A stretch of 64,000 bases of DNA from Duncaniella sp. (lineage in GTDB: Bacteria > Bacteroidota > Bacteroidia > Bacteroidales > Muribaculaceae), in contig JAIDUB010000081.1 in NCBI GenBank assembly GCA_029060405.1, forward strand, positions 39,758 to 103,757, given 5' to 3'. The notes under the pieces were generated by a model. That model was not told where the DNA came from, did no database searches, and was given only the letters and a program-made list of their open reading frames with translations. Below are positions 39,347 to 47,395 of this stretch, in pieces (position 1 is the stretch's first letter; each line of letters starts with the position of its first letter). The position numbers were made by a program, and so were the translations under genes.

Positions 39347-39390
39347 AAAAGCCACCTCAGTGCTTCGCACCCGGGGTGGCTTTTGATTAC
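39347..39390 (+). terminator. guaA terminator
   Basis: aaaagccacc (39347-39356) pairs with ggtggctttt (39375-39384), with an inner small hairpin around gtgcttcgcac. The stem carries its own A and T tracts, so it can work in both directions. Confidence 0.85.
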
Positions 39391-39406
39391 TGATGGCTAT
39401 AATTCA

Positions 39407-39436
39407 TTGAAATATAAGAAAATTTTCGTATCTTTG
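39407..39436 (+). promoter_or_regulatory. Promoter of the GNAT toxin-antitoxin-like pair
   Basis: TTG at 39407-39409 and TATCTTTG at 39429-39436 are 19 bases apart. The small first gene starts 30 bases downstream. Confidence 0.6.
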
Positions 39437-39465
39437 CATTGAGAACAAATAAATGGCAATAATAC

Positions 39466-39627
39466 ATGGCAAGACCGATAAAAGAAACACCGATGCTGTT
39501 TGGTGCCGATGCCCGGAGATTTGAGGAAAGGATGAAAAATCCCCCGAAAGTCTCGGCCGAGAAACGCGCCCGAATCAGAGCTTCGTATGAGGCCGGAATG
39601 AGAATGCTTGTGTCCGGTCATGAATAA
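39466..39627 (+). CDS. Small antitoxin-like protein paired with a GNAT acetyltransferase
   Basis: This is a basic protein of 53 residues beginning MARPIKETPMLFG; the rest is helical and charged (FEERMKNP, AEKRARIRASYEAG). The last eight bases overlap the GNAT start, the usual layout of an antitoxin in front of its toxin. It is not a ribbon-helix-helix DUF1778 protein, the usual partner of GNAT toxins. I recall similar short proteins beside GNAT genes in Bacteroidales, so the pairing is probably conserved; antitoxin function is inference. Confidence 0.65.
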   Translation: MARPIKETPMLFGADARRFEERMKNPPKVSAEKRARIRASYEAGMRMLVSGHE

Positions 39628-40168
39628 GAGCGAGTATGAAAGCCGCTTTCGTATTCGTCGGTTGAAATTAGGCGATACGATAGAGGAATTTGATTGCGGT
39701 GATGAGGATCTGAATGATTTCATTCTGAATGAAGCAGGTCTTTATCGTGAAGCGTTATTGTCGGTCACATACGTGCTTGAAGATAAATCTGATAATAAGG
39801 TCGCGGCATATTTCAGCCTGTCAAATGACAAAATTTCCATATCGGATTTTGAAAGCAAAACGGAGTTCAATCGTTTCAGAAAACAGAAATTTGTTAATGA
39901 AAAACGAATAAAGAGCTATCCGGCGATAAAAATTGGACGGCTTGCTATCGCGAAGTCGGAGCAGCGTAAACACATAGGCGAATATCTATTGGAATTCATC
40001 GAAGATTATTTTGTGGTAGACAATAAATCAGGCTGCAGGTTTGTGACGGTGGATGCCTATGTGGATGCCATACCGTTTTATATAAAGAATGATTATCAGT
40101 TCCTCAACAATGACGACGAGGACAAGAATACACGGGTAATGTACTTTGATCTCGTTTCGCTTTTATAA
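39620..40168 (+). CDS. GNAT-family acetyltransferase, likely toxin of a TA pair
   Basis: This protein has 182 residues from the ATG at 39620, which overlaps the antitoxin-like gene. The GNAT core is visible: a strand with IKIGRLAIAKSEQRKHIGEY (acetyl-CoA pyrophosphate loop) and the C-terminal DAYVDAIPFYIKNDYQF. The start FDCGDEDLNDFI is typical of the TacT/AtaT-like group, which acetylates the amino acid on charged tRNA and blocks translation. AT-richer than its neighbours. A housekeeping acetyltransferase cannot be excluded. Confidence 0.8.
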   Translation: MNKSEYESRFRIRRLKLGDTIEEFDCGDEDLNDFILNEAGLYREALLSVTYVLEDKSDNKVAAYFSLSNDKISISDFESKTEFNRFRKQKFVNEKRIKSYPAIKIGRLAIAKSEQRKHIGEYLLEFIEDYFVVDNKSGCRFVTVDAYVDAIPFYIKNDYQFLNNDDEDKNTRVMYFDLVSLL

Positions 40169-40227
40169 AATCAGGTATCGAAGTATTAATGAATGTGAAA
40201 ATTTTGGCAAAAGTCAAAATTAATTCT

Positions 40228-40235
40228 TAAATTTG
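40228..40235 (+). promoter_or_regulatory. Putative -7 box of rpmH
   Basis: TAAATTTG lies 43 bases upstream of the rpmH ATG. A TTTG at about 40203 is a possible -33 element at a slightly long distance. Confidence 0.5.
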
Positions 40236-40277
40236 CAGTCCGAATTGTAGAATAAATAAGAAAAATAATATACGGCA

Positions 40278-40433
40278 ATGAAAAGAACATTTCAACCTTC
40301 TAACAGAAAGAGAGTTAACAAGCACGGCTTCCGTGCCCGCATGTCTACCCCCGATGGCCGCAAGGTGCTCGCACGTCGTCGCGCTAAAGGTCGTCTGCGC
40401 CTGACTGTCTCTGACTCTATCGCCAGCAAGTAA
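40278..40433 (+). CDS. rpmH: Large-subunit ribosomal protein bL34
   Basis: This very basic protein of 51 residues has the family core [20 protein letters not shown] then [19 protein letters not shown]. It is a structural 50S protein. In many bacteria rpmH lies next to dnaA; here dnaA is 22.5 kb away. Confidence 0.97.
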   Translation: MKRTFQPSNRKRVNKHGFRARMSTPDGRKVLARRRAKGRLRLTVSDSIASK

Positions 40434-40450
40434 TTCTCGTTGACGGTTTA

Positions 40451-40532
40451 GTCGTGGCTCGAGAGCCATGACACGCGCATCACGCTCGCCGCTTGTCGAA
40501 TCCCCGACAAGCCGACGGGCGTGATGCGCGTG
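40451..40532. terminator. Two stacked hairpins after rpmH
   Basis: The first stem is gtcgtggct (40451-40459) with agccatgac (40464-40472), one wobble pair. The second is long: cacgcgcatcacgc (40472-40485) pairs with gcgtgatgcgcgtg (40519-40532), with an inner stem gcttgtcg/cgacaagc (40491-40498, 40505-40512). The T-run after it is weak. A further hairpin caggcctc/gaggcctg lies at 40580-40599, before the convergent gene. They probably separate rpmH from the minus-strand operon. Confidence 0.65.
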
Positions 40533-40616
40533 TTGTATTGGATAGGATTTCGTAGACGATAATGATACTGACTACGCATCAGGCCTCTTGCGAGGCCTGT
40601 ACTTGATTCTGCGCTT

Positions 40617-41369
40617 TTATTTTCCCTGATGGTGATGAGCAGGGTAGTAGTATTGCCCTTTATGACGGGTGGCTGAGCCGCGGTCTATGGCGTGGACGGG
40701 ACATATGTGGTAGCAACCGAGACATCCGGCACAGTTGTCGTGCCAAACCGGCCGGCCATCCGTAAACGTGATATTTTGCATCGGACACTCCCGCTCGCAT
40801 TTGTGGCACGACGTACACCGGTCGTTCACCCTGAACGGCTTTGCCGAGAGAGCCTTGCGGATGAAAACAGGATATATCACCGAAGACTTGAAGCCCGGAA
40901 AGGCACCGCGCACTACGTCGTCGCATCGCTTTTCGCCCCTTATCATGAGGGCTATCTCATCTACGCGTCGCGGCATAGCTTCCAGCTTGGCTTTTTCGAC
41001 TTCAGGAGAGTCGACGTCAAAAAAAGGAAGAGAAACATAAGTATTGGGCATCGTAACGGAATATGCGGCTACCGGGTCGAGACCTTTTTCAGAGATGATG
41101 CGGCGCCACTGCCGATGTGTGTTGCCGAGATCATCTCCGTGGGTCGCGACAAGGAAGTGACGCGACCCTTTCTTGCATACCGCAGAGCGTATCGCGTCGA
41201 CCATCACGGGAGGTAATCCCCATGAGTAAACAGGTGTCACCCATATAACCCGCTCCTCTCCGCTGAGGTCGGGAGCGGGAAATATGAACGAAACTTTCTC
41301 GTCGAGCAATCCGGCGAGGGTCTTGGCTACCGCGCGGGAATTGCCAGTGCCGCTGAAATATACAATCAT
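40617..41369 (-). CDS. EFR1-type flavodoxin-ferredoxin fusion
   Basis: This protein of 250 residues has an N-terminal flavodoxin fold (MIVYFSGTGNSRAVAKTL, FMN phosphate loop) and a C-terminal bacterial ferredoxin part with two 4Fe-4S motifs, CTSCHKCERECP and CAGCLGCYHICP. It should pass electrons between flavin and iron-sulfur carriers in anaerobic metabolism; the partner is not known. It is last in the uvrA-Smr transcript. Confidence 0.9.
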   Translation of the reverse strand: MIVYFSGTGNSRAVAKTLAGLLDEKVSFIFPAPDLSGEERVIWVTPVYSWGLPPVMVDAIRSAVCKKGSRHFLVATHGDDLGNTHRQWRRIISEKGLDPVAAYSVTMPNTYVSLPFFDVDSPEVEKAKLEAMPRRVDEIALMIRGEKRCDDVVRGAFPGFKSSVIYPVFIRKALSAKPFRVNDRCTSCHKCERECPMQNITFTDGRPVWHDNCAGCLGCYHICPVHAIDRGSATRHKGQYYYPAHHHQGK

Positions 41370-41380
41370 GATGCGATGTA

Positions 41381-42457
41381 TCAGATGGTTACCTGTGTGG
41401 CTCCGAAACCGTATTCACGAAACGACGCATCCTGCACATCGTGACCCTTGTAGCGGTGATTGAGCTCTTTAAGGATTGCCTGACGAAGCACCCCCTCGCC
41501 CTTGCCGTGGATGAAGACGATTTTCTGACCCTTGTTGCGCATGTTGGCATCCATCACGCGGCGAAACTCATCGATCTGAAGATTGAGCATGTCGGCGGGC
41601 GATAGTCCGGCCGTGTTATCGACAAGCTCGTGGATATGCAGGTCTACCTCAATTATCTCGCCGCGGCGAACGTCGGCTTTCTTCGGACGCAGCGGACGCA
41701 CGGGGCGGCGACGGTCAACCGCTTTCTTTTCCTTTATGCCTTTTTCGATGGCCACGGCGTCGACTGAGGCAGGCTTTACGGCGCGGTCGTCGCGCACGAT
41801 GTCGAGTGCGATGACCGGCTCGTCGAAATATATACCCGTATTAAAACAATGGAGCTTGAAAAACTTACGCGTGTCAAGTTTCATCTCGACCGAAACGGGG
41901 CATTTCAGTGTAAATTCCTTGCCCTGCTTAACGGCAAACAACTGCACGGCCACGCGATCCATCTGAGCCAGCTGCGCTGCTTCAAATTCCTCAAGCCATA
42001 TCTGAATGTTAGGCTCTACCACTCCGGCGTATCGTGTCACCCAACCCTCAGAGCCGTCGGCGCGGGTGAGATAGGAGAAATAGAGAAAATAGTTGGAATC
42101 ATTGACCAGATAGGTGTTGAAAGTCGTCGAAGAAAGCTGCTTGATGTCCGACGGCTCGTAGGCGAGCACTACATTGAGCTTTTCACCTTCGGGGGTTTCC
42201 TCTATCGGTTCGGGCTCGGGTTCGGGCTGAGGATTCCGCGCGGGAGCAGCTGGAGCAGCCGTCGCCGAGGCTCTGAACGAAGGGGCCGCTTTGGGCTTTT
42301 CCTCGGCCGTAGCCTGCCCCACAACCACGCACTCGCGCAGAAGCATGGGAGTCTCAAAGCCGTCGTCGTCAACGTAGGCGATATTGCCTTCTATTCTTGT
42401 CACTACACCGCCTCCCACACTGTTGAGGAAGCGCACGATGTCACCAATTTTTGCCAT
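41381..42457 (-). CDS. DUF2027 protein with a C-terminal Smr domain
   Basis: This protein of 358 residues has an SH3-like start (MAKIGDIVRFLNSVGGGVVT), a Pro/Glu linker (about 65-95), the DUF2027 beta domain (about 95-230), a basic stretch and an Smr domain (EIIEVDLHIHELVDN, then IVFIHGKGEGVLRQAI). Smr domains are nucleases or nucleic-acid binders tied to MutS2-type mismatch or ribosome rescue functions. The LDIHEL and HGKG-type motifs are present. It follows uvrA by six bases. Confidence 0.88.
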   Translation of the reverse strand: MAKIGDIVRFLNSVGGGVVTRIEGNIAYVDDDGFETPMLLRECVVVGQATAEEKPKAAPSFRASATAAPAAPARNPQPEPEPEPIEETPEGEKLNVVLAYEPSDIKQLSSTTFNTYLVNDSNYFLYFSYLTRADGSEGWVTRYAGVVEPNIQIWLEEFEAAQLAQMDRVAVQLFAVKQGKEFTLKCPVSVEMKLDTRKFFKLHCFNTGIYFDEPVIALDIVRDDRAVKPASVDAVAIEKGIKEKKAVDRRRPVRPLRPKKADVRRGEIIEVDLHIHELVDNTAGLSPADMLNLQIDEFRRVMDANMRNKGQKIVFIHGKGEGVLRQAILKELNHRYKGHDVQDASFREYGFGATQVTI

Positions 42458-42463
42458 ATATCG

Positions 42464-45289
42464 TTATTTTTTTAATTTTTCTTTTAGAAAGCGTCCGGTA
42501 TAGGAACTTTTGCATGCGGCAACCTCCTCGGGAGTGCCTGCCACTACTACCGTACCGCCGTCGCGCCCTCCTTCTGGACCCATATCTATCACATGATCGG
42601 CGCGTTTTATCACGTCGACATTGTGCTCGATTATCACTACCGTGTGTCCCGCCTCGATAAGACGGTCAAATGATTTGAGCAGTAATGCTATATCATTGAA
42701 ATGCAACCCGGTGGTAGGTTCGTCGAATATGTACATGGTAGGGTGTGAATTTTCATCGGCGAAAAATGACGCGAGTTTCACACGCTGATTTTCTCCACCC
42801 GATAGAGAAGAACTGCTCTGACCGACCTTGATGTAGCCGAGGCCCACATCCTGCAGCGGCTTCAGTCGCTTCACTATGCGCTTCTCGATGGTACCCGGTT
42901 CTTCCGAGAAGAATTCTATGGCCTGATTGACGGTCAATTCAAGTACGTCGTAAATCGACTTTCCGCGGTAAAGCACGTCAAGTACGTCGCGCGTGTAGCG
43001 CTTTCCGTGACAGCTCTCGCAGGGAATGGTGATGTCGGCCATGAATTGCATTTCTATGGTGATATAACCCTCACCCTTGCACTCCTCGCATCGACCGCCC
43101 TCGGCGTTGAATGAGAAATCACCCGGCGTGAGACCGAGCTGCACGGCCGCCTGCTGCGAGGCATAAAGCTTACGTATCTCATCAAACGCCTTCAGATAAG
43201 TAGCCGGATTGGAACGTGATGACTTGCCGATGGGATTCTGGTCGACAAATTCCACTGCCGAGATTCGCGACAGGTCGCCTGACAGGGAGCGGAAAGCACC
43301 CGGAGCGTCAGACGGCTCACCGAGATGTCTAAGAAGGCCGCGGTATAGTATGTCGCGTACAAGGGTGGATTTTCCGGAGCCGCTCACGCCGCTCACCACC
43401 GTCATTACTCCCAGCGGGAAATCTACATCGATACCGCGCAGATTGTTTTCGCGCGCGCCGTTGACGGTGATTTTGTCGCGCCACTTGCGCCGTGCCGGCG
43501 GCAGGGGGATCGCCAGTTGCCCGGTGAGATATTTAGCTGTGTAGCCGTCGCTTTCCGGCAACAGGTCGGGTGTGCCTTGAAATATGATTTTCCCTCCGAG
43601 GCGCCCGGCATCGGGTCCCACGTCGATTATGTAATCGGCCGCGCGCATTATCTCCTCATCGTGCTCCACCACGACCACGGTGTTGCCGGCGTCGCGAAGC
43701 TTGCGGAGTACGGAAATAAGGCGGTCGGTATCGCGCGAGTGAAGTCCTATCGACGGCTCGTCGAGTATGTAAAGTGAGCCCACAAGGCTGCTGCCGAGCG
43801 AAGTGGCCAGATTTATACGCTGGCTCTCGCCGCCCGAAAGAGTCGACGAAAGGCGATCGAGAGTAAGGTATCCGAGGCCTACCTCTACGAGATAGCTCAA
43901 CCTGTTGCGTATCTCGGTGAGGAGGCGCGATGCTATCTTGCTGTCGTGGTCGTCGAGCTTAAGGTTTTCAAACCATAGCAGTAATTGGTCTACAGGCATT
44001 TTCACGATCTCACCTATCGTGAGACCTCCCACCTTTACATATGAAGCCGCCTCTTTAAGCCTTGAACCGTGGCAAACTGGGCACTCCGCCTTGCCGCGGT
44101 AACGGGCGTACATTACACGATACTGTATCTTATACTGATTTTCCTCCACCATGCGGAAGAAATTGTCTATGCAGGGAAATGACTTGGTTCCGTCGCCATG
44201 CCACAGCAGATTGATCTGCTCAGGGGTAAGGTCCACGTATGCGGCATGAACAGGGAATTTTCCTGTCGATGCACGGCTTATGAACTCTCGCTTCCACTCG
44301 CTCATCTTGTCGCCTTTCCAGCAAGCCACGGCATCGTCGTAAACCGAAAGCGACGGGTTGGGCACCACAAGCCGCGGATCTATGCCGAGGACTTTCCCGA
44401 AGCCTCCGCAGGTGTCGCAGGCGCCGACGGGATTGTTGAAATTGAACATCATGTCGCTCGGCTCGCTGAACTTTATGCCGTAGGCCTCGAATTTTTTGGA
44501 AAAAGGAGTGACGATGACCTTCCCGTCGGCCCAAGCCATAAGATTCATGGTCGAGTCGCCTTCGAAAAATGCGGCCTCGGCTGAATCGGCAAGACGGCTT
44601 ATCTCATCGGGCTCGTCGGTGACCGAGAGTCGGTCGATAAGCAGATCATAGCCGTCGAGCGAGTCAGGCACGAGCGAGTCATCGGAAAGCATATCCTCTA
44701 TGTCGATAAACTCTCCGTCCTTTATCAGACGCGAATATCCGGCTTTGAAATATACGTCGAGCTGGGAGCGCACCTTTCGTCCCTCAGGCAACTGCGCAGG
44801 GGCCGCTACGGCTATGCGTGTCCCGGCGGGATACGACAGGGCTTTTGCAACCACATCGTCTACGGTGTGTTTCTTCACCTCATCGCCGCTCACGGGGGAG
44901 AAGGTGTGGCCTACGCGGCCGAACAGCAGACGGATATAATCGTATATCTCAGTCGAAGTGCCCACGGTGCTTCGCGGGTTGCGGGTATTGACTTTCTGCT
45001 CTATGGCTATCGCCGGCGGGAGTCCGGTGATGGAGCGGCACTCGGGTTTGTGCATCTTGCCCATAAACTGGCGGGCGTAGCTCGACAGGCTTTCCACATA
45101 CCGGCGCTGACCCTCGGCATAGAGGGTGTCAAACGCGAGCGATGATTTACCCGAACCGCTTACTCCGGTGATTACCACAAATTTACCGCGGGGTATGGTG
45201 ACGTCAACATCCTTTAGGTTGTTGACGGCCGCCCCGCTTATTATAATGTCACGGCTCTCGGAGCCGTCCTGATTTTTTTTCTTGCTCAT
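42464..45289 (-). CDS. uvrA: UvrA excinuclease subunit (second copy)
   Basis: This copy has 941 residues from the ATG at 45289; an upstream in-frame TTG at 45298 lies inside the -7 promoter box, so I rejected it. It has both ABC modules ([12 protein letters not shown] and [15 protein letters not shown]), signatures [17 protein letters not shown] and [15 protein letters not shown], and zinc sites CDTCGG, CPVCHG, CEECKG and CESCHG. It is clearly homologous to, but diverged from, the copy at 19.1-21.9 kb. The transcript seems nearly leaderless. Confidence 0.95.
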   Translation of the reverse strand: MSKKKNQDGSESRDIIISGAAVNNLKDVDVTIPRGKFVVITGVSGSGKSSLAFDTLYAEGQRRYVESLSSYARQFMGKMHKPECRSITGLPPAIAIEQKVNTRNPRSTVGTSTEIYDYIRLLFGRVGHTFSPVSGDEVKKHTVDDVVAKALSYPAGTRIAVAAPAQLPEGRKVRSQLDVYFKAGYSRLIKDGEFIDIEDMLSDDSLVPDSLDGYDLLIDRLSVTDEPDEISRLADSAEAAFFEGDSTMNLMAWADGKVIVTPFSKKFEAYGIKFSEPSDMMFNFNNPVGACDTCGGFGKVLGIDPRLVVPNPSLSVYDDAVACWKGDKMSEWKREFISRASTGKFPVHAAYVDLTPEQINLLWHGDGTKSFPCIDNFFRMVEENQYKIQYRVMYARYRGKAECPVCHGSRLKEAASYVKVGGLTIGEIVKMPVDQLLLWFENLKLDDHDSKIASRLLTEIRNRLSYLVEVGLGYLTLDRLSSTLSGGESQRINLATSLGSSLVGSLYILDEPSIGLHSRDTDRLISVLRKLRDAGNTVVVVEHDEEIMRAADYIIDVGPDAGRLGGKIIFQGTPDLLPESDGYTAKYLTGQLAIPLPPARRKWRDKITVNGARENNLRGIDVDFPLGVMTVVSGVSGSGKSTLVRDILYRGLLRHLGEPSDAPGAFRSLSGDLSRISAVEFVDQNPIGKSSRSNPATYLKAFDEIRKLYASQQAAVQLGLTPGDFSFNAEGGRCEECKGEGYITIEMQFMADITIPCESCHGKRYTRDVLDVLYRGKSIYDVLELTVNQAIEFFSEEPGTIEKRIVKRLKPLQDVGLGYIKVGQSSSSLSGGENQRVKLASFFADENSHPTMYIFDEPTTGLHFNDIALLLKSFDRLIEAGHTVVIIEHNVDVIKRADHVIDMGPEGGRDGGTVVVAGTPEEVAACKSSYTGRFLKEKLKK

Positions 45290-45295
45290 AACTTG

Positions 45296-45303
45296 CAAAG
45301 TTA
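45296..45303 (-). promoter_or_regulatory. Promoter -7 box of the second uvrA, almost touching its start codon
   Basis: On the minus strand 45303-45296 reads TAACTTTG. Only six bases (caagtt) separate it from the ATG at 45289, so transcription would begin at or within a base or two of the start codon. Confidence 0.6.
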
Positions 45304-45393
45304 CGAAAAAATATAGATAAATTTATTTAACGGAGTGTTTATAAACCTTATAATTCTACTAAAACTTATTAATCGGTGAAAACAATAAAAATT

Positions 45394-45424
45394 TTTGAAA
45401 TTACGGCCGAAAACCGTATCTTTG
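45394..45424 (+). promoter_or_regulatory. dnaN promoter (TTTG-N19-TATCTTTG)
   Basis: TTTG at 45394-45397 and TATCTTTG at 45417-45424 are 19 bases apart, an ideal match. The leader to the dnaN ATG is about 50 AT-rich bases. Confidence 0.78.
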
Positions 45425-45479
45425 TACATTAATATAAAAAGAATATAAAAAGCAAAAAATCATAATACCTCATAGTAAC

Positions 45480-46610
45480 ATGAAATTTTCAGTACCGAGC
45501 AAGACTCTTCACAGCTATGCCTCGTCGGTGAGCAAGGTGATAAACGCCAAAAACGCGCTGACGATCCTCAATAATTTCCTCCTTGAAATCAACGGAAACG
45601 TGCTGACCATCACCGCATGTGACGGCGAGAACACACTCTGTGCACGCGTGCCCATCCTTGATGTGGAAGGTGAGGGCGAGATATGTATCGACGCCCGCCG
45701 TCTGGTGGATCTTCTCCGTGTCATGCCCGAGCAGGAACTCCAATTCAATATCGACGATACCACACTCGCCGTGGAGATGAGTCATCCCAACGGTTCGTAT
45801 AAGTTCGTGGGAACTCCCGGGGAGGAATATCCCCGTATAAAGCGGGCCGCATCTGACGAGGATATGAAATTCGACGTGCCCTCCGAGAAGATTCTGCGCG
45901 GTCTTGAATTTACAGGCTTTGCCGCCGGTACCGACACGCTGCGTCCGCAGATGATGGGTGTGTATTGGGACGTGATGCCCGATGCGCTCGTGTTTGTGGC
46001 TACCGATACTCATAAACTTGTCAAGTTCAAGGATTCTTCGGTGGTGTCGGGCATCAAGGGCTCGTTTATTCTGCCCAATAAGTCTACCAATGTTTTCAAG
46101 AGCGTATTTACCAAAGACGAGTCATTGTCGATTACGATACGTCCGCAGCAGGGTGTGACATTCGAGACCGATACCTTCACATTCGACAGCCGTATTGTAA
46201 AAGGCTCGTTCCCTGACTATAACCGTGTAATCCCCACCTCCAATCCCTTCGTGATGACCGTTGACCGTCAGCTTTTCTCAACTGCGGTCAAGCGTGTGAG
46301 CCTTTTTGTAGACGAAGGTCACGGCCTGCTCAAATTCAAGGTTCAGCCCGAAAATGTTCTCATCAAGGCATCGGACAACGAATACAATACCTCAGGCGAA
46401 GAAAAACTCGCATGTGACTTCACCGGCAACAATATCGTGATAGGCTTCAGCTCCACATACCTCAGCGATCTCGTGGGAGTGCTGTGGACCGATGATATAC
46501 TCTTCAAGCTCGCCGATCCGTCGCGCCCGGCTGTAATCGTTCCGTCGGAAGACAAGCCTGATACCGAGCTCACCATGCTCCTCATGCCCATGAATGTCAC
46601 TGACTTCTAA
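45480..46610 (+). CDS. dnaN: DNA polymerase III beta subunit (sliding clamp)
   Basis: The ring-shaped clamp tethers the replicative polymerase to DNA. This copy has 376 residues in three repeated clamp domains, starts MKFSVPSKTLHSYASSVSKV and ends with the family-typical MLLMPMN segment. It leads a long plus-strand run (exonuclease, coaBC, porD, recN, rlmB) and is not next to dnaA, which lies 16 kb away. Confidence 0.97.
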   Translation: MKFSVPSKTLHSYASSVSKVINAKNALTILNNFLLEINGNVLTITACDGENTLCARVPILDVEGEGEICIDARRLVDLLRVMPEQELQFNIDDTTLAVEMSHPNGSYKFVGTPGEEYPRIKRAASDEDMKFDVPSEKILRGLEFTGFAAGTDTLRPQMMGVYWDVMPDALVFVATDTHKLVKFKDSSVVSGIKGSFILPNKSTNVFKSVFTKDESLSITIRPQQGVTFETDTFTFDSRIVKGSFPDYNRVIPTSNPFVMTVDRQLFSTAVKRVSLFVDEGHGLLKFKVQPENVLIKASDNEYNTSGEEKLACDFTGNNIVIGFSSTYLSDLVGVLWTDDILFKLADPSRPAVIVPSEDKPDTELTMLLMPMNVTDF

Positions 46611-46624
46611 CAGCAGTTTACCAT

Positions 46625-47386
46625 ATGGAACTTAACCTGAAGAAGCCGATCATATTCTTTGACCTCGAGACCACGGGTACAAATATCACTTCTGACCGCA
46701 TAGTGGAGATTTCACTGATCAAGGTGATGCCAAACGGCGAGGAGATAGAACGCACCCGCCGCATCAATCCCACAATTCCTATCCCGGCCGAAGCTACCGC
46801 CGTGCATCATATCACCGATGCCGACGTGGCTAATGAACCTACTTTCAAGCAGGTGGCACGCTCGCTGGCCGAACTCTTTGCGGGATGTGACATAGCCGGT
46901 TTCAATTCCAATCGTTTCGACGTGCCCATGCTCGATGAGGAATTTCGTCGCGCCGGGGTGAAATTTGATTTCTCCAAGGCTCGGTTTGTCGACGTGCAGA
47001 CCATCTTTCACAAGAAGGAACAGCGCACCCTCGTGGCCGCCTACCGCTTTTATTGCGACAAAGATCTCGAAGCCGCCCACTCGGCAAATGCCGATACCCG
47101 GGCTACTTATGAGGTGCTCAAGGCGCAGCTTGACCGCTATTCCGATCTTCCCAACGATGTGGACGCCCTCAGCGAATATTCATCGCAGAACAATAACGTC
47201 GACCTCATAGGCCGACTTGTCTACAATGAGAAGCGCCAGCCTGTAATCAATTTCGGAAAATACCGTGGCCGGCTTGCCGAGGAAGTGCTGCGTCGCGATC
47301 CGGGCTATTATTCATGGATACTCCAAGGTGACTTTCCCCAGAACACCAAGGATGCTTTTACGGCTATCAAGCTGAACCTCAAGTAA
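46625..47386 (+). CDS. DnaQ-like 3'-5' exonuclease
   Basis: This DEDDh exonuclease of 253 residues has the catalytic residues FDLETTG (Asp11, Glu13), NRFDVPML and HSANADTRAT (His and Asp). It is either the proofreading epsilon subunit or a repair exonuclease. A C-terminal part (about 195-253, INFGKYRGRLAEEVLRRDPG with YYSWIL) resembles the tail of exonuclease X-like proteins. The position 14 bases after dnaN supports a replication role. Confidence 0.9.
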   Translation: MELNLKKPIIFFDLETTGTNITSDRIVEISLIKVMPNGEEIERTRRINPTIPIPAEATAVHHITDADVANEPTFKQVARSLAELFAGCDIAGFNSNRFDVPMLDEEFRRAGVKFDFSKARFVDVQTIFHKKEQRTLVAAYRFYCDKDLEAAHSANADTRATYEVLKAQLDRYSDLPNDVDALSEYSSQNNNVDLIGRLVYNEKRQPVINFGKYRGRLAEEVLRRDPGYYSWILQGDFPQNTKDAFTAIKLNLK

Positions 47387-47395
47387 AATTTCTCA

